IMG/VR virus record: IMGVR_UViG_3300033145_002929
Location: 1 to 46,278 of that record
Origin: a virus
Direction: 5' to 3' (one strand)
DNA: 46,278 nt
Position numbers and translations under genes: made by a program. The stretch's first letter is position 1, and each line of letters starts with the position of its first letter. The notes under the pieces were generated by a model. That model saw only the letters and a list, made by a program, of their open reading frames with translations, had not been told where the DNA came from and ran no database searches. This document shows positions 30,170-37,690 of the stretch, one piece after another.

Positions 30170-30505
30170 ATGTACAAAGCAATCAAAGAAATTGGTGGGT
30201 ACCAAGTTGGAGAAGAAGTGCCTGCTGACAAAGCTGAAGCTTGGCTTAAGATGTATTCCGTACCTCATGTAGAGAAGGTAGATGGAAAAGGTGAAAAATC
30301 TTCTGAAGATAAGGAACCTAAAGCATCGGAAAAAAAATCTAATGTAATGTTGGATGATTATCTTGGTAGAAATACCAACGTTGTAAAGAAAAACGTTGAG
30401 GAAGATGATCTTAGTCAAGAACAACTTGAAGAATTATTAGAATTAGAGAATTCTGGTAAAAAAAGAAAAGTTGTAATCGCTGCAATCAATAAAAAATTGA
30501 ATTAG
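30170..30505 (+). CDS. Hypothetical head/connector protein
   Basis: A 111-aa protein. The N-terminal YKAIKEIGGYQVGEEVPADK and WLKMYSVPHVEKV form a small beta unit. A charged linker and a C-terminal helix pair (LSQEQLEELLELENSGKKRK) follow. The C-terminal L-S-x-E-Q-L/K-K-x-V-I-x-A-I-x-x-K pattern is common in small phage head proteins. GGAGG precedes the ATG. Confidence 0.5.
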   Translation: MYKAIKEIGGYQVGEEVPADKAEAWLKMYSVPHVEKVDGKGEKSSEDKEPKASEKKSNVMLDDYLGRNTNVVKKNVEEDDLSQEQLEELLELENSGKKRKVVIAAINKKLN

Positions 30506-30520
30506 TGCATCCAAATTTAA

Positions 30521-30715
30521 ATGGGAGACAATTTAGATATTGGACTAACTGAATTCAAACGGATGAAAAGTATTGATAGAGACGTCCTTGTTTATAATAA
30601 CTTAGTTCATATTAGAAAAAAAATTGGAGATTATCAGCTTCATAAAAAAATCCAATATGTTTGGTTGTTAGTTTTAACTGTGGCCCTGGGATTAAAAAAG
30701 TTTATTGGAGTTTAG
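30521..30715 (+). CDS. 64-aa membrane-tethered protein
   Basis: A charged N-terminal half, then one helix (VWLLVLTVALGLKKFIGV) at the end. A C-terminally anchored small protein. Phage genomes often carry such proteins beside head-tail genes, and the function is unclear. Confidence 0.5.
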   Translation: MGDNLDIGLTEFKRMKSIDRDVLVYNNLVHIRKKIGDYQLHKKIQYVWLLVLTVALGLKKFIGV

Positions 30716-30723
30716 AGAAATAT

Positions 30724-30741
30724 CCGAAACAATTAAATATA
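30724..30741 (+). promoter_or_regulatory. Archaeal promoter before the connector/tail block
   Basis: CCGAAACAATTAAATATA: CGAAAC is a good BRE and TTAAATATA a TATA box. The predicted start at about 30761 gives a leader of about 40 bases with GAGGAG before the ATG at 30804. Confidence 0.5.
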
Positions 30742-30803
30742 GGGAAAACTATTATTAATCAAGGACTGAGGTTCTTAAATCAGAAACTCTGAGGAGAAAA
30801 AAA

Positions 30804-31886
30804 ATGGCATTAAAATATACCACCACATTACAATTTGCAGAAGTGATAGGCGCGAAGAAAGATGTTCCAACATGGGACATTGGTGCGACTCCATCCAACG
30901 AAGCTGTTGGGGAAGGAGATGATTCTGCAACACAATACTTTTTAGATCAAAAAAATATCATTGCTAATTCTTATACTCTTTATGCAAATGATGTTGCTAT
31001 GACTGAAACAACTGATTATGCTCTCGATAAAGATACTGGCGAAATAACTTTAACTGGAGGGGGCGTAACTAAACTTTCTACAAATCATTTGACTGCAAAA
31101 TATAAATATTTTGATAATGGAATGTCTGATAGCCATATTAATACAACTTTGGAAAGGGCCGAACAAGAAGTTGATAAAGCAATTAATTCAACTTTTACTG
31201 ACGGGACTGCAACAAATCCAACTTATCCTTTAGAAACAGAAATTCAAGCTTCACAAGGAATTTTTAGAGATAGAATCATTGTCGAGAAAAAACCTTTGAT
31301 TGATGTTGAAACTACTCTTGATGGAGATCTTGCTATTGATGCTACAACAATTCCTCTTACCGATGCAAGTGGATATCCTACATCTGGAGCAATTATTATT
31401 GGAAGTGAAATTATTACTTATACTGGAATTACAAGCAATAATTTAACCACTGCAACAAGAGGGGCTTTAGATTCTGATGCTGCAACTCATACTGATTTGG
31501 ATGCAGTTCATTCAACAATATTACTTAGATCTGATTCCATAGAAGGAGATGCTGTGGTGTGGACTGTTCAACCCTGGGGAACTTCAATGAATGCAACTGC
31601 TGAAGGATTAATTTATAAATTTCAAGGAGCTGCTCCCGAACCTTTGACAAGAGAAGGGGTTGCAGAGAGAGTTAAAATCCTTTATTATCATGGATATGAT
31701 TCAGTTCCGGCAGACATCACAAGATTAGCTTTATTATTCGCAAAGAAAATGTTGATTACAGATAACATTGGGAAGGCGATGATAGCAGGACGAAATGAGT
31801 TTCGACCTGAGATGTTGGACGCAGACAGGGAAGAAGGCAAGAGGATTGTTAATTCCTATATTGTATTACCTATGGGCAATACTTAA
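30804..31886 (+). CDS. Head-tail connector / adaptor protein
   Basis: A 360-aa protein. The order of segments (YTTTLQFAEVIGA start, YKYFDNGMSDSHINTTLERA, PLIDVETTLDGDLAIDATTI, PADITRLALLFAKKMLITDN and a last helix) resembles a gp6-like adaptor enlarged by an inserted beta domain near residues 175-240 (DASGYPTSGAIIIGSEIITY). It comes before tail-completion proteins and after head genes. Family by position and helix pattern. Confidence 0.55.
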   Translation: MALKYTTTLQFAEVIGAKKDVPTWDIGATPSNEAVGEGDDSATQYFLDQKNIIANSYTLYANDVAMTETTDYALDKDTGEITLTGGGVTKLSTNHLTAKYKYFDNGMSDSHINTTLERAEQEVDKAINSTFTDGTATNPTYPLETEIQASQGIFRDRIIVEKKPLIDVETTLDGDLAIDATTIPLTDASGYPTSGAIIIGSEIITYTGITSNNLTTATRGALDSDAATHTDLDAVHSTILLRSDSIEGDAVVWTVQPWGTSMNATAEGLIYKFQGAAPEPLTREGVAERVKILYYHGYDSVPADITRLALLFAKKMLITDNIGKAMIAGRNEFRPEMLDADREEGKRIVNSYIVLPMGNT

Positions 31887-31918
31887 ATCCAAATCAAAAT
31901 TAAACCCGAGGGTTAAAG

Positions 31919-32431
31919 ATGGCAAAACAAGTAACATACGAAAATTTATTTAGTGAATCAAGGAGTAATGTAGTAGCTTTGATTATTCCAAGAAATGTTT
32001 CTGATCCAACTATTTCTACTGCAGAATTTCGTAAGTGGATTTATTCTCGAGAACCAGATGTAAAGGCCACTAATTTTTCTGGGTACCCTTTTATTGTTGT
32101 TCATCCTTGTGATTTAGATATTGAAAAAGAGTTAGGAAGTTTGGATGGAAAATCTAAAAATATTTATTGGGATATTGAAATTGAAATAATCACAAGTGAT
32201 AGAGGTTATGGTGAGACTGATGCAAAAGGATTATCTCACATGGATTCAATCTCAAATAATTTAATTAAAACTTTTATGAATGTGGATAATAGAAAAACTT
32301 TGAGTTCAAATTCTATGAAATTTGTAAATCCAACAACAACTTCTGTTGGAACTGAAGTAATTGGGGATGAATTAGTTTATCGAAGAAGTATTTTGCTTTC
32401 ATTTAAAAGTAGGATTCAGGTGAGTGCATAA
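31919..32431 (+). CDS. Tail terminator / neck protein
   Basis: A 170-aa protein. YPFIVVHPCDLDIEKELGSL, then YWDIEIEIITSDRGYGETDA and LSHMDSISNNLIKTFMNVDN, an alpha/beta arrangement like tail terminator proteins that cap the tail tube. The neighbour order (connector, this gene, gp10-like, tube) matches siphovirus gene order. GAGGG precedes the ATG. Confidence 0.5.
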   Translation: MAKQVTYENLFSESRSNVVALIIPRNVSDPTISTAEFRKWIYSREPDVKATNFSGYPFIVVHPCDLDIEKELGSLDGKSKNIYWDIEIEIITSDRGYGETDAKGLSHMDSISNNLIKTFMNVDNRKTLSSNSMKFVNPTTTSVGTEVIGDELVYRRSILLSFKSRIQVSA

Positions 32432-32432
32432 A

Positions 32433-32939
32433 ATGACAAAAGTAATTATCATAAAAACATCAGGGGATTTAGTTACTGCGGTAAAAACTTTGGGTAGGGT
32501 TAAGAAAAGACTCCCTCAAATGATTAGGAAAGGGATGAGGCGTTGGGGAAAAATCTTGACAAGAGATATGAAATTGTCTGCTAGGAAAGCAAGGATAAAA
32601 GATTATTCAGGAACATTGCAGGGACCAGGAATTAGATGGGAACAAAGTGTTCACGGAGACACCGGGTATTTATTTATGAGACTCTACGCAGTTTTTTTAG
32701 ATTCAATGGCTCCCCATTATGTTAATATTACTCGAAGAAGAACAAGATTATTGATGTGGGCAAGGAGATCGAGGAGCTCTACTATTCGTAGAAAAGCAAG
32801 GCTGGTTGGTAGCAGAAAACTTAAAAGCTTTGCGATCTATGTAAAACCACACCCGTTTATTGCTCAAGGATATGCAAGAGCAAGACCAAAACTCAGGCCT
32901 GTTATGAAAAGATTGGCTGCGAGGGGAGTAAATTTATAA
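32433..32939 (+). CDS. HK97 gp10-like tail-completion protein
   Basis: A 168-aa very basic protein from the ATG at 32433. LPQMIRKGMRRWGKILTRDM at the start and VKPHPFIAQGYARARPKLRP near the end match the gp10 pattern (a PHPF-type motif then a helix). It probably joins tail tube and head. A GTG at 32424 would add three residues. Confidence 0.65.
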   Translation: MTKVIIIKTSGDLVTAVKTLGRVKKRLPQMIRKGMRRWGKILTRDMKLSARKARIKDYSGTLQGPGIRWEQSVHGDTGYLFMRLYAVFLDSMAPHYVNITRRRTRLLMWARRSRSSTIRRKARLVGSRKLKSFAIYVKPHPFIAQGYARARPKLRPVMKRLAARGVNL

Positions 32940-32940
32940 A

Positions 32941-33177
32941 ATGGAAAAAGAAAAAAAATACAAAGTTACTAACAAAGCAAAAGATGTTAGGAAATTTAGA
33001 GATGGATTTCTTGGAAAAGATATTCTTGTTGGCCCAAACAAATTCATACTCACTGACCACCCTCCAGAAGAGAGTGAAATCTGGAAGGTAGAAACTGTTG
33101 AACAGCTGGAAAAGATACCCGAGAACAAAAAGAGTTCTCACAAAAAAATTAAATTAAAGGAGGTTAATAAAAAATGA
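32941..33177 (+). CDS. Hypothetical protein before tail tube
   Basis: A 78-aa protein. KVTNKAKDVRKFRDGFLGKD, then ILVGPNKFILTDHPPEESEI, and a Lys-rich tail IKLKEVNKK. The tail is encoded by the same 21-base stretch that ends the protease part of the capsid fusion (IKLKEVKK). Common phage type with unknown role. Confidence 0.5.
   Translation: MEKEKKYKVTNKAKDVRKFRDGFLGKDILVGPNKFILTDHPPEESEIWKVETVEQLEKIPENKKSSHKKIKLKEVNKK
33147..33176 (+). promoter_or_regulatory. Strong ribosome binding site of the tail-tube gene
   Basis: AATTAAATTAAAGGAGGTTA at 33147-33166 is identical to the internal capsid RBS at 27291. It precedes the ATG at 33174 by 7 bases and lies inside the end of the preceding gene. 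Sharing between the two most abundant virion proteins suggests selection for high translation, or gene copying. Confidence 0.6.
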
Positions 33178-33785
33178 CAGCAGCAGCAGTAGATGATGCA
33201 TGGATGGAAACTTGTTTAATTGCAGTATCAATACAAGCAGGTAGTGATATACAATTTGCAGGCGTTACAGAAACTGTTGATTTCGATATTGGAGAAAAAG
33301 ATATTGAAGGAGTCCCTCTCGTTAATGGTGGAAGAGTTACAAAATTCACACCTGAAGGAGATTCGTCAATTACTTTTGAAGCATACCCATTGCAAGCTGG
33401 AACTGATACAGGCGCAGTTGGATTAGGTTTTTACGACTTGATGCATAGCGTTGATTCATCAGTACCTATTCGGGTTACAAATGATCGAGATAGGGATAAG
33501 TATAGGGTTTTAGTTCTTTGGACTAATGATCCTTCACCGACAACAGCACAATCTGTAATCGCAGAGAATTACTCAGCGTTCAGAATTGGCATGGCTGATG
33601 GCCATTTTACAAGTGCGAAACCAAGTTTCACAGACGGGATTTTAAAATTCACTGTGACTTACAAGTGTGCAGCATTTGATAAATCAGGCGCAGGCAATGT
33701 AATGATGGAGAGTTGTGCAGGTTCAAGTGGATCTGATATCTTACCCGCAGTAGCATCCTATACGTCGTCGGCTAAATTCGATTAA
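33174..33785 (+). CDS. Major tail (tube) protein 1
   Basis: A 203-aa protein. AWMETCLIAVSIQAGSDIQF, then FDIGEKDIEGVPLVNGGRVT and KFTPEGDSSITFEAYPLQAG are typical of siphovirus tube proteins, with a closing domain KPSFTDGILKFTVTYKCAAF. It forms the non-contractile tube. A paralog follows immediately. Confidence 0.7.
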   Translation: MTAAAVDDAWMETCLIAVSIQAGSDIQFAGVTETVDFDIGEKDIEGVPLVNGGRVTKFTPEGDSSITFEAYPLQAGTDTGAVGLGFYDLMHSVDSSVPIRVTNDRDRDKYRVLVLWTNDPSPTTAQSVIAENYSAFRIGMADGHFTSAKPSFTDGILKFTVTYKCAAFDKSGAGNVMMESCAGSSGSDILPAVASYTSSAKFD

Positions 33786-33786
33786 A

Positions 33787-34788
33787 ATGGCAGATGACGC
33801 ATGGATGGAGACAGCCCTTATCGGCATATCCATTATAGGATCAGAGGAAGTGCAATTTAACTCAATAGTTGAGACAGCAGATTTTGATGTTGGAGAAAAA
33901 GATATCGAAGGGCTTGCGCTAGTGAATGGGGGACGTGTTACAAAACATACTCCCGAGGGAGATTCTTCAGTTACTTTTGAAGTTTATCCTATGGAAGCTG
34001 GAGCAGGCGAAGGATTCTTTGACTTGTTACATGGAAATGGAGATATTGTTTCTGGAACAGCGACTGGAACGAATGCAAATGACTTGATAGATTCAAGTGT
34101 AGATTTTGTAGTTCTAGGAGTTAAGGTTGGGGATAGAATCACCAACGTGACAGATACAACTTATGCAACAGTCACAGCAATTGAGGATGCAAATACTTTA
34201 TCAGTTTCTGCAGATGTTTTCGCATCAGCAGATGAATATACAATTACTCGAGGAGTGAGAATTGTTAATGGTACAACTGATGGAACAACTTCAGGAAAGC
34301 TTGTTGATTCCGGAGAAACTTTTACAAACAGAATTGCAGTTGGAGATTCGGTTAGAAACACAACTGATAATACTGAAGCAAAAGTAACAGCGATTGATGA
34401 TGCAAACACTTTATCTCTATCAGCGAATATAATGACGTCTGGAGAAGATTACATTATTTCTGAGTCACCACAGAGAGTGATCAATAATAGAGTTAGAGAA
34501 AAAGCAAGAATCCTTGTTCTTTGGACTGATAAAACAGCACCCGTGAAAGCGAGTGAAGCAATTGCAAACAGCCTAAATGCGTTTAGAATGGGATATGCGA
34601 ATGGACATTTTTCAAGTGTTAAACCGAGTTTTACAGACGGTGCCTTGAAGTTTACCGTTACATACAAGTGCGCGGCTTTTAGTAAAAGTGGCGACTCGAA
34701 TGTGATGATGGAAAGTTGTGCAGCAGGTGGAGGCTCAGATGCCTTACCCGTAATAGCCGATTACACAACTTCAAATACATTCGGCTAA
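33787..34788 (+). CDS. Major tail protein 2 with inserted tandem domain
   Basis: A 333-aa paralog of tail protein 1, clearly alignable on both sides (FDVGEKDIEGLALVNGGRVT; KPSFTDGALKFTVTYKCAAF). About 140 residues are inserted at 87-226, where protein 1 has a short loop. The insert has two similar units of about 70 residues (VTAIEDANTLSVSAD at 129-143, VTAIDDANTLSLSAN at 200-214). It starts with the next codon after the TAA of gene 1 plus one base. The insert may be an exposed domain on the tail surface, or this may be a specialised tube-tip protein. Confidence 0.7.
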   Translation: MADDAWMETALIGISIIGSEEVQFNSIVETADFDVGEKDIEGLALVNGGRVTKHTPEGDSSVTFEVYPMEAGAGEGFFDLLHGNGDIVSGTATGTNANDLIDSSVDFVVLGVKVGDRITNVTDTTYATVTAIEDANTLSVSADVFASADEYTITRGVRIVNGTTDGTTSGKLVDSGETFTNRIAVGDSVRNTTDNTEAKVTAIDDANTLSLSANIMTSGEDYIISESPQRVINNRVREKARILVLWTDKTAPVKASEAIANSLNAFRMGYANGHFSSVKPSFTDGALKFTVTYKCAAFSKSGDSNVMMESCAAGGGSDALPVIADYTTSNTFG

Positions 34789-34798
34789 AATTAAATTT

Positions 34799-34814
34799 GT
34801 ACTTTAATTAGTAC
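34799..34814. promoter_or_regulatory. Dyad GTACT-N6-AGTAC before the RHH-like gene
   Basis: GTACTTTAATTAGTAC has perfect 5-base arms around TTAATT, 15 bases before the ATG of a ribbon-helix-helix-like protein. Could be an operator or a promoter-like A/T element. Confidence 0.3.
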
Positions 34815-34828
34815 ATGGAGAAAAGAAA

Positions 34829-35185
34829 ATGGAAGAGACAAAAGACAAACCTGGAGCAGAAAACCCGGCACATGTGTTGAGGAAGAAACTCCAGGAGAAC
34901 AGGAAATCTTTGCATATAGCTAGAATACCTGATAAGACAAAAGAAGCTTTCATAGCCCTTGCAGAGGAAGATTTCTGCGGAGATTATGGAATGACTTTGA
35001 AGTGGCTTATTGATGACATCCCGGCACAAGATACTCGGATGATCATTGCGAAACTCGAAGAGCAAGAAGCAAGACTTCAGGCCCTTGAGTCAGCAACTCC
35101 CTTGAGTGAGGAAGCCCCAAGTGAAAACAAAAGAAAAATGTTGGATGGGAAAGAAATAACTACAAGGGGGGTGAAGAAAAAATGA
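34829..35185 (+). CDS. RHH-like / tail-associated small protein
   Basis: A 118-aa protein. SLHIARIPDKTKEAFIALAE, then FCGDYGMTLKWLIDDI, reads as a ribbon-helix-helix (strand I-H-I-A-R-I-P, helix, D-Y-G, helix). A coiled coil (IAKLEEQEARLQALES) and a disordered basic tail follow. The combination of putative DNA-binding head and coiled coil suggests a dimeric regulator. GGAG precedes the ATG. Confidence 0.5.
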   Translation: MEETKDKPGAENPAHVLRKKLQENRKSLHIARIPDKTKEAFIALAEEDFCGDYGMTLKWLIDDIPAQDTRMIIAKLEEQEARLQALESATPLSEEAPSENKRKMLDGKEITTRGVKKK

Positions 35186-35586
35186 GTAACTTAAATCAGA
35201 TTGAAGAAATTCAAAAACTATATGCGAAACCAAAGACCTACAAGATTCCAAAAGAACTTGTGGAAGGAAAGGAGCAAATTGAAATTAAGATTATGCCTCT
35301 CGGATTGAAGGACATGGATTTGATGAATGTAAAAGAAGACGATGCTCTTAATGAGATTTCAAAGAATGTGAAATCCTTATGGGCTATATCTCTTGAAATC
35401 AGTGAAGAAGAAGCTGAAAAAATATCTCTTGAGTTTATGAAGGATATGATGGATGCATTTATGGATGCAAATAACTTCAAAGAAGAAGATATGAAGAAAA
35501 CTGGAATCAAGGATTTCATCAAAAAGAAACAAGAGCAAACTAAGGAGAAAGCAGATGGTGAAAAAAAGCCCGATAGAAAGGCTTAA
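35182..35586 (+). CDS. Tail assembly chaperone (gpG-like)
   Basis: A 134-aa protein. YKIPKELVEGKEQIEIKIMP, then LKDMDLMNV and a helical core with SLEISEEEAEKISLEFMKDM and MDAFMDANNF. This follows the gpG/gp14-type tail chaperone pattern. It lies directly before the overlapping second chaperone-like gene and the tape measure, the standard location. Confidence 0.6.
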   Translation: MSNLNQIEEIQKLYAKPKTYKIPKELVEGKEQIEIKIMPLGLKDMDLMNVKEDDALNEISKNVKSLWAISLEISEEEAEKISLEFMKDMMDAFMDANNFKEEDMKKTGIKDFIKKKQEQTKEKADGEKKPDRKA

Positions 35587-35866
35587 GGAACGTATCCTCG
35601 AGAAGAAAGGCAGTAAAAAAGAAACAGAGCTCACAATCATGTTGAACATGGTTCGTGAGTTTAGTTGCCTTGGGGAAATCATTGGCCGAGAGTTTGAGGT
35701 AAGAAATCCAGAAGGCAAGTTGGTTTACACTATCAGTCAAAAACCGATGGCTATAAAACAAATGAACACCTTAATTAAAGAGTTCGCTGTACTCAGAAGA
35801 CAAGATGATGAGAAAGAAGCAGCGAAGTGGAATACTAAAGGCAAGGGGAAAATAGGTAAAAAATAA
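35555..35866 (+). CDS. Tail assembly chaperone extension (gpGT T-domain-like)
   Basis: A 103-aa protein overlapping the chaperone gene by 32 bases in a frame reached by +1 or -2 shift. A run of seven A (35561-35567) lies in the overlap. AAGGAG 9 bases before the ATG supports independent initiation. In many siphoviruses these two ORFs are fused by frameshift. The first helix (MVKKSPIERLKERILEKKGS) is basic. Which mode is used cannot be decided by eye. Confidence 0.5.
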   Translation: MVKKSPIERLKERILEKKGSKKETELTIMLNMVREFSCLGEIIGREFEVRNPEGKLVYTISQKPMAIKQMNTLIKEFAVLRRQDDEKEAAKWNTKGKGKIGKK

Positions 35867-35867
35867 A

Positions 35868-37298
35868 ATGGTAGCAGGAACAGTTGAAAAAATACAAGTA
35901 ATGTTGCAGGTTGTAACATCTGGATTTACAAAAGGCTTAGAGAGAACTCAAAAACAATTGAAGGGTGTTGGAAAAAATATTCAAGGATTTGGTGAGGTGA
36001 TGAAAATGCCAATGAATAATTTTAAGGAAATGAATAATAATATGAAAGCCATGCAAAGTACTGGGGGAAGAGTTGCAAAAAGATTTAGGATGATGACGCA
36101 TGGGATGAGAGGATTTCGTATGGAAGCTTTGGGAGTTATGTTCTTTGGGATGATGATGCAAAAAATGTTTATGGGATTACTTCAACCCGTTATGGAAGCC
36201 TTTGGAGTATTTGATGTTTTTAGATTAATGTTACTAACTTTATTCTTGCCTGTCATGGAAATGATTTTTCCATTTTTATTGACGATGATGGAATGGTTTA
36301 TGAATCTTCCAGAGCCTGTAAAAAAAGCCATTGGAATTTTTGTTGTCTTAGGTGCAATCTTCGGAACAATAATTATGGTGATCGGGCAATTCACTTTGGG
36401 GATTGGTTCTATGATTTTAATGTTTGGAAGTTTTGGTGCTGTTGTAGCTATAATTGGAACTGTCGCTGCTGTGTTAATTGGACTTGTTTTAATAGTCAAG
36501 GGAATTTATATGATCTTCAAGAAAAAATTTGAAGGCATTGGGATAGTCATTATGGGAATCGGTGTGATCCTTCTTTTATTTATTGGTTGGTGGGCCTTGA
36601 TTCCGATTGCAATCGGTGCTGCAGTTTATTTAATAATTAAACATTGGGATAAGTTCAAAGCATTTTTTGTAAGATTATGGGAGGGAATTGTAAAGCTTTA
36701 TAATTCAAAAATAGGTTGGCTGATTTTTCCAGTTTTCAAAGTAATAGAACTAATTATTAAAGCTTTCAAATGGCTTAAAGATAAATTAGTTGGACATTCA
36801 ATTATCCCAGATATGATCAAGGCAATCATTAGTTGGTTTTGGAAAATTCCTAATGTAATAAAAACTGTTGTAAAATTCGTTGGGAATGCTTTTATTGGAG
36901 TTGGAAATGCAATCATAAATGTGTGGAATAAAGTTATGGGTGCAATAAGTAAAGCCATTGTCACAGTTCTTCGAGGAGTGGATGTTGTAATTGGTGTTTT
37001 AAATAAAATACCTGGAGTTAACATTGGAGGATATTCTTGGAATATTAGTTGGGGACACATCCCTTCAATACCTTATCTTGCAGATGGAGGAATTGTAACA
37101 AGACCGACTTTAGCTATGATTGGAGAATCAGGCCCTGAAGCTGTTGTTCCTCTAGGGGGCGGTGGAGGATTAGGTGCAGGTGGAAATATTACTCAAGAGA
37201 ATCACTTTCATGGTTTCACAATGGATGATTTAAAAAGAGAGCTTGACAATAGAGATAGAAGGCTCGTTGATGATATCAGGAGGTTAGTAAAACAATGA
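35868..37298 (+). CDS. Tail tape measure protein
   Basis: A 476-aa protein. The N-terminal helical part (KGLERTQKQLKGVGKNIQGF) precedes several hydrophobic stretches between residues 80 and 260 (FGMMMQKMFMGLLQPVMEAF; ILMFGSFGAVVAIIGTVAAV). The C-terminus has YLADGGIVTRPTLAMIGES and GPEAVVPLGGGG, the hallmark end of tape measure proteins. The length is short, predicting a tail of about 70 nm by the usual 0.15 nm per residue rule. Runs of Met and Phe suggest the membrane-active part used in DNA entry. Confidence 0.8.
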   Translation: MVAGTVEKIQVMLQVVTSGFTKGLERTQKQLKGVGKNIQGFGEVMKMPMNNFKEMNNNMKAMQSTGGRVAKRFRMMTHGMRGFRMEALGVMFFGMMMQKMFMGLLQPVMEAFGVFDVFRLMLLTLFLPVMEMIFPFLLTMMEWFMNLPEPVKKAIGIFVVLGAIFGTIIMVIGQFTLGIGSMILMFGSFGAVVAIIGTVAAVLIGLVLIVKGIYMIFKKKFEGIGIVIMGIGVILLLFIGWWALIPIAIGAAVYLIIKHWDKFKAFFVRLWEGIVKLYNSKIGWLIFPVFKVIELIIKAFKWLKDKLVGHSIIPDMIKAIISWFWKIPNVIKTVVKFVGNAFIGVGNAIINVWNKVMGAISKAIVTVLRGVDVVIGVLNKIPGVNIGGYSWNISWGHIPSIPYLADGGIVTRPTLAMIGESGPEAVVPLGGGGGLGAGGNITQENHFHGFTMDDLKRELDNRDRRLVDDIRRLVKQ

Positions 37299-37690
37299 CA
37301 AGTGCAAAAACTGTACCCAATATTCTTTTAGATGAAAGTGGAAGTAATGAGTTGACAGTCTATACTCAATCTTGTGAGAAAATTTATTCCAAAAAATTTA
37401 CAGGAATCACTCCTCCACAAAGTACTGCGAATTATGGTTCAGGCCCAAAAGATACAAAGATTGTTGATCTCTTAAGAATCGAAGTGAGATTTACTGTGAG
37501 GGGTTTAATTAATTCTGCTGATGAAGCTAAGATACAAAATCTTTTCAACGCTGGAGGGGTTTTTAAGATGAAATATAAAACCTTAACTTTCACAATCAAT
37601 ATGGAAAAGCTTACAATTACAAATGATAGTAAAACTGAAAATGATGAGACGCCAATTATGTACACTGCTTTAGTGGGGATTAATTTATAA
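37295..37690 (+). CDS. Distal tail-type protein
   Basis: A 131-aa beta-rich protein. ILLDESGSNELTVYTQSCEK, then VRFTVRGLINSADEAKIQNL and MKYKTLTFTINMEKLTI. Small proteins between tape measure and baseplate hub with R-F-T-V-R-G and a G-G-V-F-K-M-K-Y block are usually distal-tail or DUF-type. Overlaps the tape measure stop and the next start. Confidence 0.5.
   Translation: MTSAKTVPNILLDESGSNELTVYTQSCEKIYSKKFTGITPPQSTANYGSGPKDTKIVDLLRIEVRFTVRGLINSADEAKIQNLFNAGGVFKMKYKTLTFTINMEKLTITNDSKTENDETPIMYTALVGINL

Noticed and set aside
31900-31918. Possible hairpin TTAAACCC-GA-GGGTTAA hiding the ribosome site of gene 31919
   Set aside because: The loop would be only two bases unless inner pairs open, leaving a weak stem; not strong enough to call.
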